Assembly (NCBI GenBank): GCA_903908495.1
Contig: CAIVSK010000028.1
Location: 1-64,000 of the forward strand
Direction of reading: 5' to 3'
DNA from: Akkermansiaceae bacterium
GTDB taxonomy: Bacteria; Verrucomicrobiota; Verrucomicrobiia; Verrucomicrobiales; Akkermansiaceae
DNA length: 64,000 bases
Within the stretch, counting starts at the first letter, position 1; the number at the start of each line of letters is the position of its first letter. The notes beneath the pieces are model-generated. The model did not search any database. It was not told the DNA's origin and saw only the letters and a program-made list of their open reading frames with translations. A program made the position numbers and the translations under genes. Positions 7,711-20,311 of this stretch are shown here, piece after piece.

Positions 7711-8409
7711 ATGGCAAACATCTTCCCCCGCTGGTCCAACCTGCTGCCCCTCAAGATCGCCTTCTGCGTGCTTTCGGTGGCGGGCGGGGTGACCGTCGCG
7801 TTCACCTATTACGCGACGCCCAAGGCCCAGGTGGTCGGCTACCAACCGTCCCAGCCGATTCCCTTTTCCCACAAGATCCACGTCGACCAAGTCGGCATGG
7901 ACTGCCGCTATTGCCACTCGTTTGTCGATGTGGCGGGCCATTCGAACGTGCCGACGGGCAACACGTGCTGGAATTGCCACCAGCACGTCCAGCGCGAAAG
8001 CCCTAAACTCGCGCCGCTGCGCAAGTCGATGGACCCGTCGTTTGCCGGCTACGATGGCAAGCCGATCGAGTGGGTGCGTATTCACAAGGCGCCGGATTTC
8101 GTGAAATTCAATCACTCGGCCCATCTCAACCGCGGCATTTCCTGCGCGAGCTGCCACGGCCGGATCGACCAGATGGAGGTGGTGTACCAGGATCAGAACC
8201 AGTCGATGGGTTGGTGTCTGGATTGCCACCGCGCGCCGGAAACCCAGCTGCGCCCGCTCGAAGAGGTCTATAACATGAAGTACGACGCGGCCCAATACCT
8301 CAAGGACCACCCGCAGCCCAATGTGAAGACCCCCGCCGAGTTCGGGCTCAAGCTCAAGGACCAATTCCGCGTCTCCCCCAAGACCACTTGTGCCACCTGT
8401 CACCATTGA
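7711..8409 (+). CDS. actA: Alternative complex III subunit A, pentaheme cytochrome c
   Basis: A 232-residue membrane-anchored multiheme cytochrome that hands electrons from the quinol-oxidising core of alternative complex III to a downstream carrier. There is one N-terminal helix (about residues 14-33) and five CxxCH sites, at 65-69, 86-90, 145-149, 169-173 and 227-231, the last almost at the C-terminus. Five hemes match the known ActA. The Met at 7711 was chosen because it directly precedes the membrane anchor; the longer reading adds a Cys/Phe-rich tail with no similarity to the family. It is the first gene of actABCDEF, with 48 bp before actB. Confidence 0.92.
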   Translation: MANIFPRWSNLLPLKIAFCVLSVAGGVTVAFTYYATPKAQVVGYQPSQPIPFSHKIHVDQVGMDCRYCHSFVDVAGHSNVPTGNTCWNCHQHVQRESPKLAPLRKSMDPSFAGYDGKPIEWVRIHKAPDFVKFNHSAHLNRGISCASCHGRIDQMEVVYQDQNQSMGWCLDCHRAPETQLRPLEEVYNMKYDAAQYLKDHPQPNVKTPAEFGLKLKDQFRVSPKTTCATCHH

Positions 8410-8457
8410 TCCGCCCGATCGTTTCCCCATTTTCAATCCATTCTCCCGTAGTCTAAC

Positions 8458-11850
<3,393 letters not shown>

Positions 11851-11892
11851 TTTCTCCCTCCAATCCCCTTCACTCCAGCAATTCAACGACTC

Positions 11893-13362
<1,470 letters not shown>

Positions 13363-13425
13363 CTTCCGTCTCGCAACTCTGAACGCAGAAATGCCAACTC
13401 TCCAACCACAACTCTCCATTTCCCA

Positions 13426-13980
13426 GTGAGCACGACCCGTCAACGAGTTTACGGCTACCTCGCCGAGTTCAAGAGCGCCTCCGCGCTCTACAAGGCGGCG
13501 GAACAAGTCCGCGACGCCGGCTTCAAACGCTGGGATTGCTATTCACCCTATCCGATCCATGGCCTCGACCAGGCGATGGGCCTCAAGCGCTCGGTGCTGC
13601 CGTGGTTTGTGTTTTTCGGCGGCATGACCGGCACGGCCACCGCCTTCACCCTCGCCTACGTCACTCAGGTGGTCATCTTTCCCACCGTGGTGCAGGGCAA
13701 GCCGGCCAACATCTTCACCATCCCGGCGTTTTTCCCCATCATGTTCGAGCTGACGATCCTGTTCTCCGGCTTCACCGTGCTCTTCGGCCTGCTGTCGTTG
13801 ATCCGCCTGCCGCGGCTCAACCACCCATTGTTCGCCAGCACCCAGTTCCTGCGCGCCACCGACGACGGGTTCTTCATCGCCATCGAGGCCCGCGACGTCA
13901 ATTTCAGCACCGCCGGCACCCGCGACATGCTGGCCCAAATCGGTGGTGCCAACATCGAACTCGTCGTCGAGGAAGATTGA
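13426..13980 (+). CDS. actD: Alternative complex III subunit D (DUF3341)
   Basis: A 184-residue membrane protein of the DUF3341 family: an N-terminal soluble ferredoxin-like part (VYGYLAEFKSASALYKAAEQ, DAGFKRWDCYSPYPIHGLD) and two transmembrane helices at about 58-80 and 96-120. ActD helps hold the membrane part of the complex together. It starts with GTG; no ATG gives the conserved N-terminus. It lies between actC and actE as in characterised clusters. Confidence 0.92.
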   Translation: MSTTRQRVYGYLAEFKSASALYKAAEQVRDAGFKRWDCYSPYPIHGLDQAMGLKRSVLPWFVFFGGMTGTATAFTLAYVTQVVIFPTVVQGKPANIFTIPAFFPIMFELTILFSGFTVLFGLLSLIRLPRLNHPLFASTQFLRATDDGFFIAIEARDVNFSTAGTRDMLAQIGGANIELVVEED

Positions 13981-14025
13981 TGCCAAAATCTGAAATCCTA
14001 AATCCTAAATTCTAAACAAATTTCC

Positions 14026-14712
14026 ATGCGATACTTTTTCCTGGTTTATGCGATTGTCGCGGTGCTGGTGGTCGGCATCTTCGGCTTCCGCGGCGAGAAG
14101 TTTGCCAAGCCGCCGATCCGGATCTTTCCGGATATGCGCGAGCAGGATGTGCTGCGCGCCCAGAAGCCCGATGCGTTCTTTGCCAACGGCCAGGGCGGCC
14201 GCCAGCCGCTGGCGCAAACCCAGCCGCGCGGATTCAACGAGGATGGCCTGCGCGAACTTGGCGGCATCCCCGAATATGAGTTCGGCGGCGCCACCGGTTA
14301 CTATTACACCGGCCAGATCGGCGATTATTTCGGCAATGGCATGCCCGAGGAACTCCAACTCACCGCCGCCAACTCCACCGCCCTGATCAAGCGCGGCCAG
14401 GAGGTCTTCACCATCAATTGCTCCCTCTGCCACGGCCCCTCCGGCGATGGCCAGGGCATCACCACCACCTACGGCGTGCCGGTGGCCATCACCCCCATCG
14501 CCAACGGCAGGCTCAACCTCCACACCCAGGACCCGAACCCACCCGCAGGACGTATCTTCTATCCAGACGGCCGGGTGTTCGACACCATCACCAAGGGCAA
14601 GGGCAACATGGGTGCCTATGGACCCAACCTATCGGTCCGCGACCGCTGGGCCGTCGTCGCCTACCTCCACACCCTGCAAGCCGCCAAGGCCGGCCAGCCC
14701 ACACCGCAATAA
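14026..14712 (+). CDS. actE: Alternative complex III subunit E, monoheme cytochrome c
   Basis: A 228-residue membrane-anchored cytochrome c. One N-terminal helix (residues 4-20) is followed by a cytochrome domain with CSLCH at 132-136 and a likely Met ligand in KGNMGAYGPNLSVRD near 196. The C-terminal helix ERxxVAYLHTLQ form (RDRWAVVAYLHTLQ) is typical. It probably passes electrons out of the complex. It sits 45 bp after actD and just ahead of actF. Confidence 0.92.
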   Translation: MRYFFLVYAIVAVLVVGIFGFRGEKFAKPPIRIFPDMREQDVLRAQKPDAFFANGQGGRQPLAQTQPRGFNEDGLRELGGIPEYEFGGATGYYYTGQIGDYFGNGMPEELQLTAANSTALIKRGQEVFTINCSLCHGPSGDGQGITTTYGVPVAITPIANGRLNLHTQDPNPPAGRIFYPDGRVFDTITKGKGNMGAYGPNLSVRDRWAVVAYLHTLQAAKAGQPTPQ

Positions 14713-14734
14713 CCTTTTTCCGAACCTGCTAGCA

Positions 14735-16072
14735 ATGGCCCACCACCACCACGTCACTTCCGCCGATCTCGCCATCCACGGCGACCACCTCGATGCCTCC
14801 TCGGTGTCCAAGGTCAAGTCGCTCGCCTTGGGCATCGCCGTCATCTTCACGCTTGTTAGCTTGTACCTGCTGTTTTTCGCCCCGGTGAAAGTGCGCGCGC
14901 CATTCGCCTATTCCTGGCTCTTCGCGTTCTATTTCTACCTCACGCTGTCCATCGGCGGCTGTTTTTGGACCTTGCTCCACAACGTCACCAACGCCAGTTG
15001 GGGCATCTCGGTGCGGCGCACCTTTGAGAACCTCGGCTCCACCTATCCGTGGATGTTCCTGTTCGGTTTGCCGCTGCTGTGCCCTGAAGTCCAGCAATAC
15101 CTCTACGAGTGGATGAACATCCATCGCGCAGCCCCCGCCACCATGATGATCAAGGATTACCTCAGCCACGAGGCCAGCCTGCTCTATCACAAATACTGGT
15201 TCATGAACATCCCGTTTTGGTACGCGCGGGTCGCCTTCTGGGGCATCGGGCTGAGCGTGGTCATCTACGGCCTGCGCAAGCTCTCCACCGACCAAGACAC
15301 CGATCCGAATCCCGGCATCGGCCGCCTGCTCAAGGCGCGCTTCCACTCGACGTACACGCTGGTCATCTTCGCCCTGACGATCACCTTCACCGGCTTTGAT
15401 TTCATGATGGGTCTGGACTACAAGTGGTTCTCCACCATGTGGGGCGTCTATTTGTTTGCCGGGTCCGCGCTCAACTCGATGGCTGTAATCGTGCTGGTGT
15501 GCACCTGGCTCAAGAGCAAAGGCCACCTCAAGCACGTGACCGGGCCGGAGCATTTCCACCTGATGGGCAAGCTGATGCTGGCGTTCACGGTGTTCTGGGC
15601 GTATGTCACGTTCTCGCAGTTTTTCCTTATTTGGTATTCCAACCAGACCGAGGAGACCGCCTATTTCCTCATCCGCAACACCGGCAATTGGAACATCGCC
15701 ATGATCACCCTGGTGTTCGGCCATTTTGTCGTGCCCTTCGTCATCCTGTTGCAGGCCTGGCTGAAGAAAAACCCCAAGGCACTCTCGGTGGTGGCCGTGT
15801 ACACCCTCTGCATGCACGTGCTCGACCACTACCTCATCACCATTCCCGAGCGCGGCATCTCGCTGGGCGGCGAGCACATGAGCCAGGGGCCCGCCTTCGC
15901 CGGTCTCGGGCCGATCCAGGTCTCCATCCCCGGCGCATTCTGGGGGGACATCTTCGCCTTCGTCACCATCGGTGCCGCCTTTCTGTTCTTCCTGCTGCGC
16001 GCCCTCGGCCAACACTCGCTCTATCCCAACCGCGACCCCCGCATCCTCGAGTCCGCCAATGTCTCCAATTGA
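14735..16072 (+). CDS. actF: Alternative complex III subunit F, NrfD-like membrane protein
   Basis: A 445-residue paralogue of ActC with about ten transmembrane helices (for example ALGIAVIFTLVSLYLLFFAP and TFTGFDFMMGLDYKWFSTMW). The start at MAHHHHVTSADL follows the actE stop by 22 bp; a longer in-frame reading overlaps actE and is not credible. The His-rich N-terminus is unusual and could bind metal, though it may be neutral. It completes the actABCDEF set; no actG is obvious. Confidence 0.92.
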   Translation: MAHHHHVTSADLAIHGDHLDASSVSKVKSLALGIAVIFTLVSLYLLFFAPVKVRAPFAYSWLFAFYFYLTLSIGGCFWTLLHNVTNASWGISVRRTFENLGSTYPWMFLFGLPLLCPEVQQYLYEWMNIHRAAPATMMIKDYLSHEASLLYHKYWFMNIPFWYARVAFWGIGLSVVIYGLRKLSTDQDTDPNPGIGRLLKARFHSTYTLVIFALTITFTGFDFMMGLDYKWFSTMWGVYLFAGSALNSMAVIVLVCTWLKSKGHLKHVTGPEHFHLMGKLMLAFTVFWAYVTFSQFFLIWYSNQTEETAYFLIRNTGNWNIAMITLVFGHFVVPFVILLQAWLKKNPKALSVVAVYTLCMHVLDHYLITIPERGISLGGEHMSQGPAFAGLGPIQVSIPGAFWGDIFAFVTIGAAFLFFLLRALGQHSLYPNRDPRILESANVSN

Positions 16073-16129
16073 TTGAAGATAGCAGATAGTTGATTACAGA
16101 TAGCAGATTACTCTTTTCACACACTTCAC

Positions 16130-16546
16130 ATGGACCCCACCCGCAACAACCCGGTCATCCGCTTCAACACCTTTTGGTGGGCCCTGTGGACCTTTCTCAT
16201 CTTCGGCGTGCTGCTCGCCGCGGTCATCGTCTTCAACCGCAAGCCGCCCACCAGCCTCGAAAGCGCCGCCGCAGTCGCCCGCTACGCCACCAAGGACAAG
16301 GTGACCGAGGCCCAGTCCGCCGCTCTTTCCGGCGCGGAAATTGACGCCGCCATCGCCAAGGTGGCAGCCACGCTCCCGTCTAGCAAACCGGCCGCGGTCG
16401 AGAAGACAGAGCAGGTGGTGCCCGGTTCGCCCACCGCGCTGAAGCTCGCCGCCGAGCCGGCCAGCGCGCCTGCCGCCAATGGAGCGCCGGCCGCCACGCC
16501 ACCTGCGCAACCCGCGACGCCTCCGGCGCCCCCCGCCAAACCCTGA
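16130..16546 (+). CDS. Small membrane protein between actF and the ccoN-like gene
   Basis: A 138-residue protein of unknown function. Residues 1-12 are polar, 13-36 form one membrane helix (TFWWALWTFLIFGVLLAAVI), and the rest is a soluble tail that turns into an Ala/Pro-rich, low-complexity C-terminus from about 85. No heme or metal motif is present. It is co-directional with, and tightly packed between, actF (57 bp) and the ccoN-like gene (29 bp), so it is likely an accessory or assembly subunit of this respiratory complex. The role is inferred from context only. Confidence 0.7.
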   Translation: MDPTRNNPVIRFNTFWWALWTFLIFGVLLAAVIVFNRKPPTSLESAAAVARYATKDKVTEAQSAALSGAEIDAAIAKVAATLPSSKPAAVEKTEQVVPGSPTALKLAAEPASAPAANGAPAATPPAQPATPPAPPAKP

Positions 16547-16575
16547 CGCTGCCAGCCTCATTTTCACCCAACACA

Positions 16576-18045
16576 ATGTCATCCTCCCCTTCCGCCACCG
16601 CCCCATCGGACGCCCTGCTGCGAGCCGGCATCGACCGCTCGTTGCGTCATCCGGTGATGTTTTTCCTAACCAGCGGTGCCGCCTGGCTAGCGGTGTCGAT
16701 CCTGCTGGCAATCATTGCATCGATCAAGGTGCACTATCCGGAGTTCATGGATGATTGTCCCTGCATGAGCTACGGCCGGGTATTTCCGGCACATATCAAC
16801 ACACTCATTTACGGCTGGGGTTTCCAGGCGGCCTTCGGGGTGCTCATCTGGCTGATGGCGCGCATGTCGCGGCAGGAATGCCGCGCCGCGGGGACCATCC
16901 TCACTGCCGGGCACGTGTGGAACCTGGCCGTATTGTTAGGAACGGTGGGAATTCTCGGCGGCTCGGGCACGGGCATGGCGTGGATGGAATTCCCGAGGTT
17001 TGTTTGGCCGGGCCTGTTGTTGTGCTATTTCGCGATTGTGGTGTGGTCGTTCATTCAGTTCCGGGTGCGTGAAGGCGAGCGCTCGCACGTCGCGCAGTGG
17101 TATCTGTTGGCCGCCATGATCTGGTTTCCATGGATTTTCATCACCGCCAATGTGCTGCTGAATTGCACCAGCGGGCATCCGCTGATGGCCGCCGCGATCG
17201 ACGCCTGGTTCAAGTCCGCGCTGATGTTTTTGTTCTTTATTCCGCTCGCCCTGGGGACCGCGTATTATCTGGCACCCAAGCTCACCGGGCGGCCGATCCC
17301 CAGCGCCACCCTTGCCAAGTTGGGCTTTTGGACGCTGGCGGTAGTCGCGCCATGGGCCGGCATGCAGAAACTCGCCGGGGTGCCGCTGCCGGTGTTTTTG
17401 CCCTATCTGGGAGCTGCCGCCACCGTGCTGCTGGCCGTCCCGCTGGCCACTGCGGCCGTCAATATCCTGCGCACGATTTTCTCGTCAGAGGAGAAACTGC
17501 CCAAGAGCCCGGCGCTGCACTTCACCTTGGCGGGCCTGATGGGTGTGTTGTTGCTGGCGGTGGCCGCCATCGCGCTCAACCTGCCGGGGTCCTCGCTCAA
17601 GCTGACCCAGTTTTCCATCTCCGGTTACGGCTTTGAGATTCTGGCCATCTACGGGTGTTTCAGCTTCATGATGTTTGGTGCCGTGTATTTCATCGTGCCG
17701 CGCATCACCTGCCGCGAATGGATTTCCAGCCGCTTCATCAACATGCATTTCTTCTTCTCGGCCTACGGGATTGTCGCCATCGTTTTCGGTGCCCTGTTTG
17801 GCGGCTTCATCCAGGGCAGCGCCCAGGAAGCCTGGCTCCAACCGTGGGAAACGGTCACCGATGTGGTGCGGCCCTATGCCGCGGTGTCCACCTTCGCCTG
17901 GTGCGTCATCCTGTTTTCCAACATCTTCTTCTTCGCTCATCTCGCCATGATGTGGCTGGGCCTCGGCCGCCGCGGTCCCGCCCCCACCCTGATGGATTCG
18001 CCCGCCAACCTGGCCGTGCCCGCAGCCCCCCAGTCCGGCCACTGA
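16576..18045 (+). CDS. CcoN-like heme-copper oxidase homologue lacking the active-site ligands
   Basis: A 489-residue, roughly 12-helix protein clearly homologous to cbb3 oxidase subunit I: SYGRVFPAHINTLIYGWGF aligns with the first heme helix, and LAPKLTGRPIP, WAG and IVPRITCREW align with later segments. One low-spin heme ligand remains, His73. Compared with Pseudomonas stutzeri CcoN as I recall it, the Cu_B His becomes Ser214, the His-His pair becomes Gln264-Lys265, the cross-linked Tyr becomes Ala258, the heme b3 His becomes Phe353 and the second heme b His becomes Ile355. The frame is unbroken, so this is not a sequencing artefact. It cannot reduce oxygen by the known mechanism. ccoO- and ccoP-like cytochromes follow it. 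Confidence 0.88.
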   Translation: MSSSPSATAPSDALLRAGIDRSLRHPVMFFLTSGAAWLAVSILLAIIASIKVHYPEFMDDCPCMSYGRVFPAHINTLIYGWGFQAAFGVLIWLMARMSRQECRAAGTILTAGHVWNLAVLLGTVGILGGSGTGMAWMEFPRFVWPGLLLCYFAIVVWSFIQFRVREGERSHVAQWYLLAAMIWFPWIFITANVLLNCTSGHPLMAAAIDAWFKSALMFLFFIPLALGTAYYLAPKLTGRPIPSATLAKLGFWTLAVVAPWAGMQKLAGVPLPVFLPYLGAAATVLLAVPLATAAVNILRTIFSSEEKLPKSPALHFTLAGLMGVLLLAVAAIALNLPGSSLKLTQFSISGYGFEILAIYGCFSFMMFGAVYFIVPRITCREWISSRFINMHFFFSAYGIVAIVFGALFGGFIQGSAQEAWLQPWETVTDVVRPYAAVSTFAWCVILFSNIFFFAHLAMMWLGLGRRGPAPTLMDSPANLAVPAAPQSGH

Positions 18046-18095
18046 ATCGAACCATCTGCAATCTTCCATCCATTATCCTCCATCCGCGCTCTTCC

Positions 18096-18812
18096 ATGTC
18101 CCTCCGCAATTTCATTCTCGGCCTGTCCGCCAGCTTTGGTTTCGCCTGGCTGTTTGTCGTCATTGTGCCCTTCATCAAGATGCGCAACCTCGAGCCCATC
18201 ACCCTGTCCAAGGACGCCGATGGCGCGACCGGGATTTTCTATCCGAAGCGCTCCGGCCGCATCGTCAACGGGGCCAAGGTGTATGCTGAAAACGGCTGCT
18301 ATCTGTGCCACACCCAGGTGGTGCGGCCCACCTACGCCGGCAACGATCTGTACCGTCCGGATTGGGGCGGCCTGGCCAAGGATCCGGAGCGCGGCGACAC
18401 CCGGCGGGAAACCAATGCCTACGACTTCGAGGGCGAGACCTTTGCGCAGATCGGCAGCACCCGCATGGGGCCCGATCTATCCAATCTAACGCGGCGGCTG
18501 GAGGCGGCGGTGGCGGCCAAGGGCAGCGGCGATCCGGCCGCGATGCTCTATGCGCATCTTTACGATCCGCGGCACAACCCCGAACTCCGCAAGTCCACCT
18601 GTCCGTCCTATCGCTATCTGTTCGACAGGCGTGAAATCAAGGGCCAGCCATCCGCCGATGCCCTGCCGTTTGGCGGCGATATGGCCACCGAGCTGGTGCC
18701 CAGCTCCGATGCCAAGGCGTTGGTGTCTTATCTGCTTGCCATGAAAAAAGACCAACCAGCTCCGGCCGCGTTGAATTTCGCCCCGATTGACCCGAAGGCC
18801 GCCGGCCGTTGA
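18096..18812 (+). CDS. ccoO: CcoO-like monoheme cytochrome c
   Basis: A 238-residue membrane-anchored cytochrome of the FixO/CcoO family, normally cbb3 oxidase subunit II. One N-terminal helix (about 7-27) is followed by CYLCHTQ at 68-72 and the axial Met124 in GSTRMGPDLSN, both canonical. The family's ENGCYLCHTQVVRPT block is intact. The start at MSLRNFIL follows the ccoN-like stop by about 50 bp. Unlike its partner CcoN, this protein keeps all redox residues, so electron transfer through it is still possible. Confidence 0.9.
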   Translation: MSLRNFILGLSASFGFAWLFVVIVPFIKMRNLEPITLSKDADGATGIFYPKRSGRIVNGAKVYAENGCYLCHTQVVRPTYAGNDLYRPDWGGLAKDPERGDTRRETNAYDFEGETFAQIGSTRMGPDLSNLTRRLEAAVAAKGSGDPAAMLYAHLYDPRHNPELRKSTCPSYRYLFDRREIKGQPSADALPFGGDMATELVPSSDAKALVSYLLAMKKDQPAPAALNFAPIDPKAAGR

Positions 18813-18846
18813 GCGTTGTTCCCCACCTTCCATTCCCCCTTGCATC

Positions 18847-19677
18847 ATGTCCGCGCCCTCTCACCCGACCGATCCTAACGACTCCGCTGCTGCGACCGCC
18901 GCCAACCTTGATATTGCCGCGGCGGCGCGTGAGAAGCAGATTCCGGAGACCGGCAGCCAGCCGATCTCGTTGTGGACCACTGTAATTTGCGGTGCGGTGC
19001 TGATTTTTGCGGGATTGATCTTTGGCTATGGAGGCAACCGCTTGTCCTATGACTCGCTGTTCCGCGACGGCTATGTCCGCAGTTCGCCGCCCGGCAGTGT
19101 CGCCACGCCGCTGCCGCCCAAGCCCGCGCTGGAGGCCTACATGGCTCGCGGCAAGAAGGTGTTTGAGGCCAAATGCATCACCTGCCACGGACCTGAGGCC
19201 AAGGGCAACGGCACCACCTATCCGTCATTGGTGGGCAGCGCCTGGGCCAATGGCGAGACCGAGCGTTTCTCGATGATCGTTCTCAACGGTCTGCAAGGTC
19301 CCACCAGCAATGGCAAGGTCTATGGCGTGATGACCCCGCAAGGCATCGGCATGACCCCGGAGGAACTCGCCGGCATCATGACCTATGTGCGCAACCACTT
19401 CGGCAACACCAAGGGCGATGTCATTACCACCGAGATGGCCAAAGCCGCCATGAAGATCTCCGCCGCCCGCAAGAACGCCGGCCAATCCGTCACCGCCGAG
19501 GAACTCACCGCCGATCACCTCAAAGCCCTCGAAGGCAAGCCGGTTGCCGCCACCACCCTGGTCGATCCGCTGTCGCTCGAACCGGTCCCTAACGCCGCAG
19601 CAGCGGCCCCGGCGGCCCCCGCCCCAACTGCCCCGGTCACCCCGGCCCCGGCTGTGTCGGCCCCCAAAGCCCCCTGA
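18847..19677 (+). CDS. CcoP-like monoheme cytochrome c
   Basis: A 276-residue protein: a polar N-terminus, one helix at about 42-61, a single cytochrome c domain with CITCHGPEAKGNG at 110-114 and later GIGMTPEELAGIMTYVRNHFG, then an Ala/Pro-rich tail from about 245. Canonical CcoP has two hemes; this has one, so the symbol is left empty. A likely axial Met lies in GVMTPQGIGM. It ends the respiratory cluster. The Met at 18847 was preferred because the extension upstream lies inside ccoO. Confidence 0.85.
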   Translation: MSAPSHPTDPNDSAAATAANLDIAAAAREKQIPETGSQPISLWTTVICGAVLIFAGLIFGYGGNRLSYDSLFRDGYVRSSPPGSVATPLPPKPALEAYMARGKKVFEAKCITCHGPEAKGNGTTYPSLVGSAWANGETERFSMIVLNGLQGPTSNGKVYGVMTPQGIGMTPEELAGIMTYVRNHFGNTKGDVITTEMAKAAMKISAARKNAGQSVTAEELTADHLKALEGKPVAATTLVDPLSLEPVPNAAAAAPAAPAPTAPVTPAPAVSAPKAP

Positions 19678-20311
19678 AATCAGAGGCTAAGAAACGGCGC
19701 TGCAACCCCTTCCATTATCCTTTTTGGCACCAGGACCCGACGGGCCGGGTGTGGAACGAGTAACTGCCGCATGCTGATATGAACGCTGTTGCCTAACTAT
19801 TCTGCGGGCTGGGTTTCAGCACGCCGGCGGGGAGACCTGAAGCGCTCAAGTCCGGTCTGGCCGAAAACCCGGTACTCCCGTCCGACGCTCGCCAACGACG
19901 CAGCGCATGCACCATGGCATGGTTCGCCGCAGTGATCTCCGCCCCGACTCCATTGAAAACGGATGCCGGCCGAAAATCACAAAAAGCAATATCGTCTGGG
20001 CCATTTTCTCGTCTCAGGATCTTCCCATTTCCGGAAAGTTTGACAGCCTCGCAGAACCTCTGCCACAGCCAATACCCTGTATAGCATCCTGGTATCCTTG
20101 CGTGCCTCTGGACGCAGTCGTTACAGCTCCGAAGACGGGACGCTCAGCGTTTCGCAAATCCGACAGTCAATTCGCAGAATAGCCATTGTGCGACCTAGCG
20201 GGATGTTGTCTCATGGCTTGGCAGAAGTCGGCTTCGATCCTGGGCACGGACTTGTGCGCGGCTCTCCGGGAGGGCTCCGGCATCCCGCCCTCCCTTCGAC
20301 TCATCACTGCC
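19678..20311. other. Intergenic region, 634 bp, no gene recognised
   Basis: This region separates the respiratory cluster from the secreted-protein run. Short open frames occur (for example 19907-20182, plus strand) but have no signal peptide, motif or suitable spacing. A TTGACA at 20039-20044 has no -10 at proper distance. Base composition is less GC-rich than the flanks around 19970-20090, so the promoter of the next gene probably lies there. No terminator hairpin with a T-run was found after the cytochrome gene. Confidence 0.4.

Noticed and set aside
14729-16015. Minus-strand open frame of 428 codons
   Set aside because: Opposite actF; strongly charged, no domain.
16576-18045. Loss of oxidase ligands through a frameshift or misassembly
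   Set aside because: Similarity to CcoN continues on both sides of every changed site in one frame, so the substitutions are real point differences.
20039-20085. TTGACA and TATAGC as a promoter for the secreted-protein run
   Set aside because: They are 35 bp apart, about twice the workable spacing.
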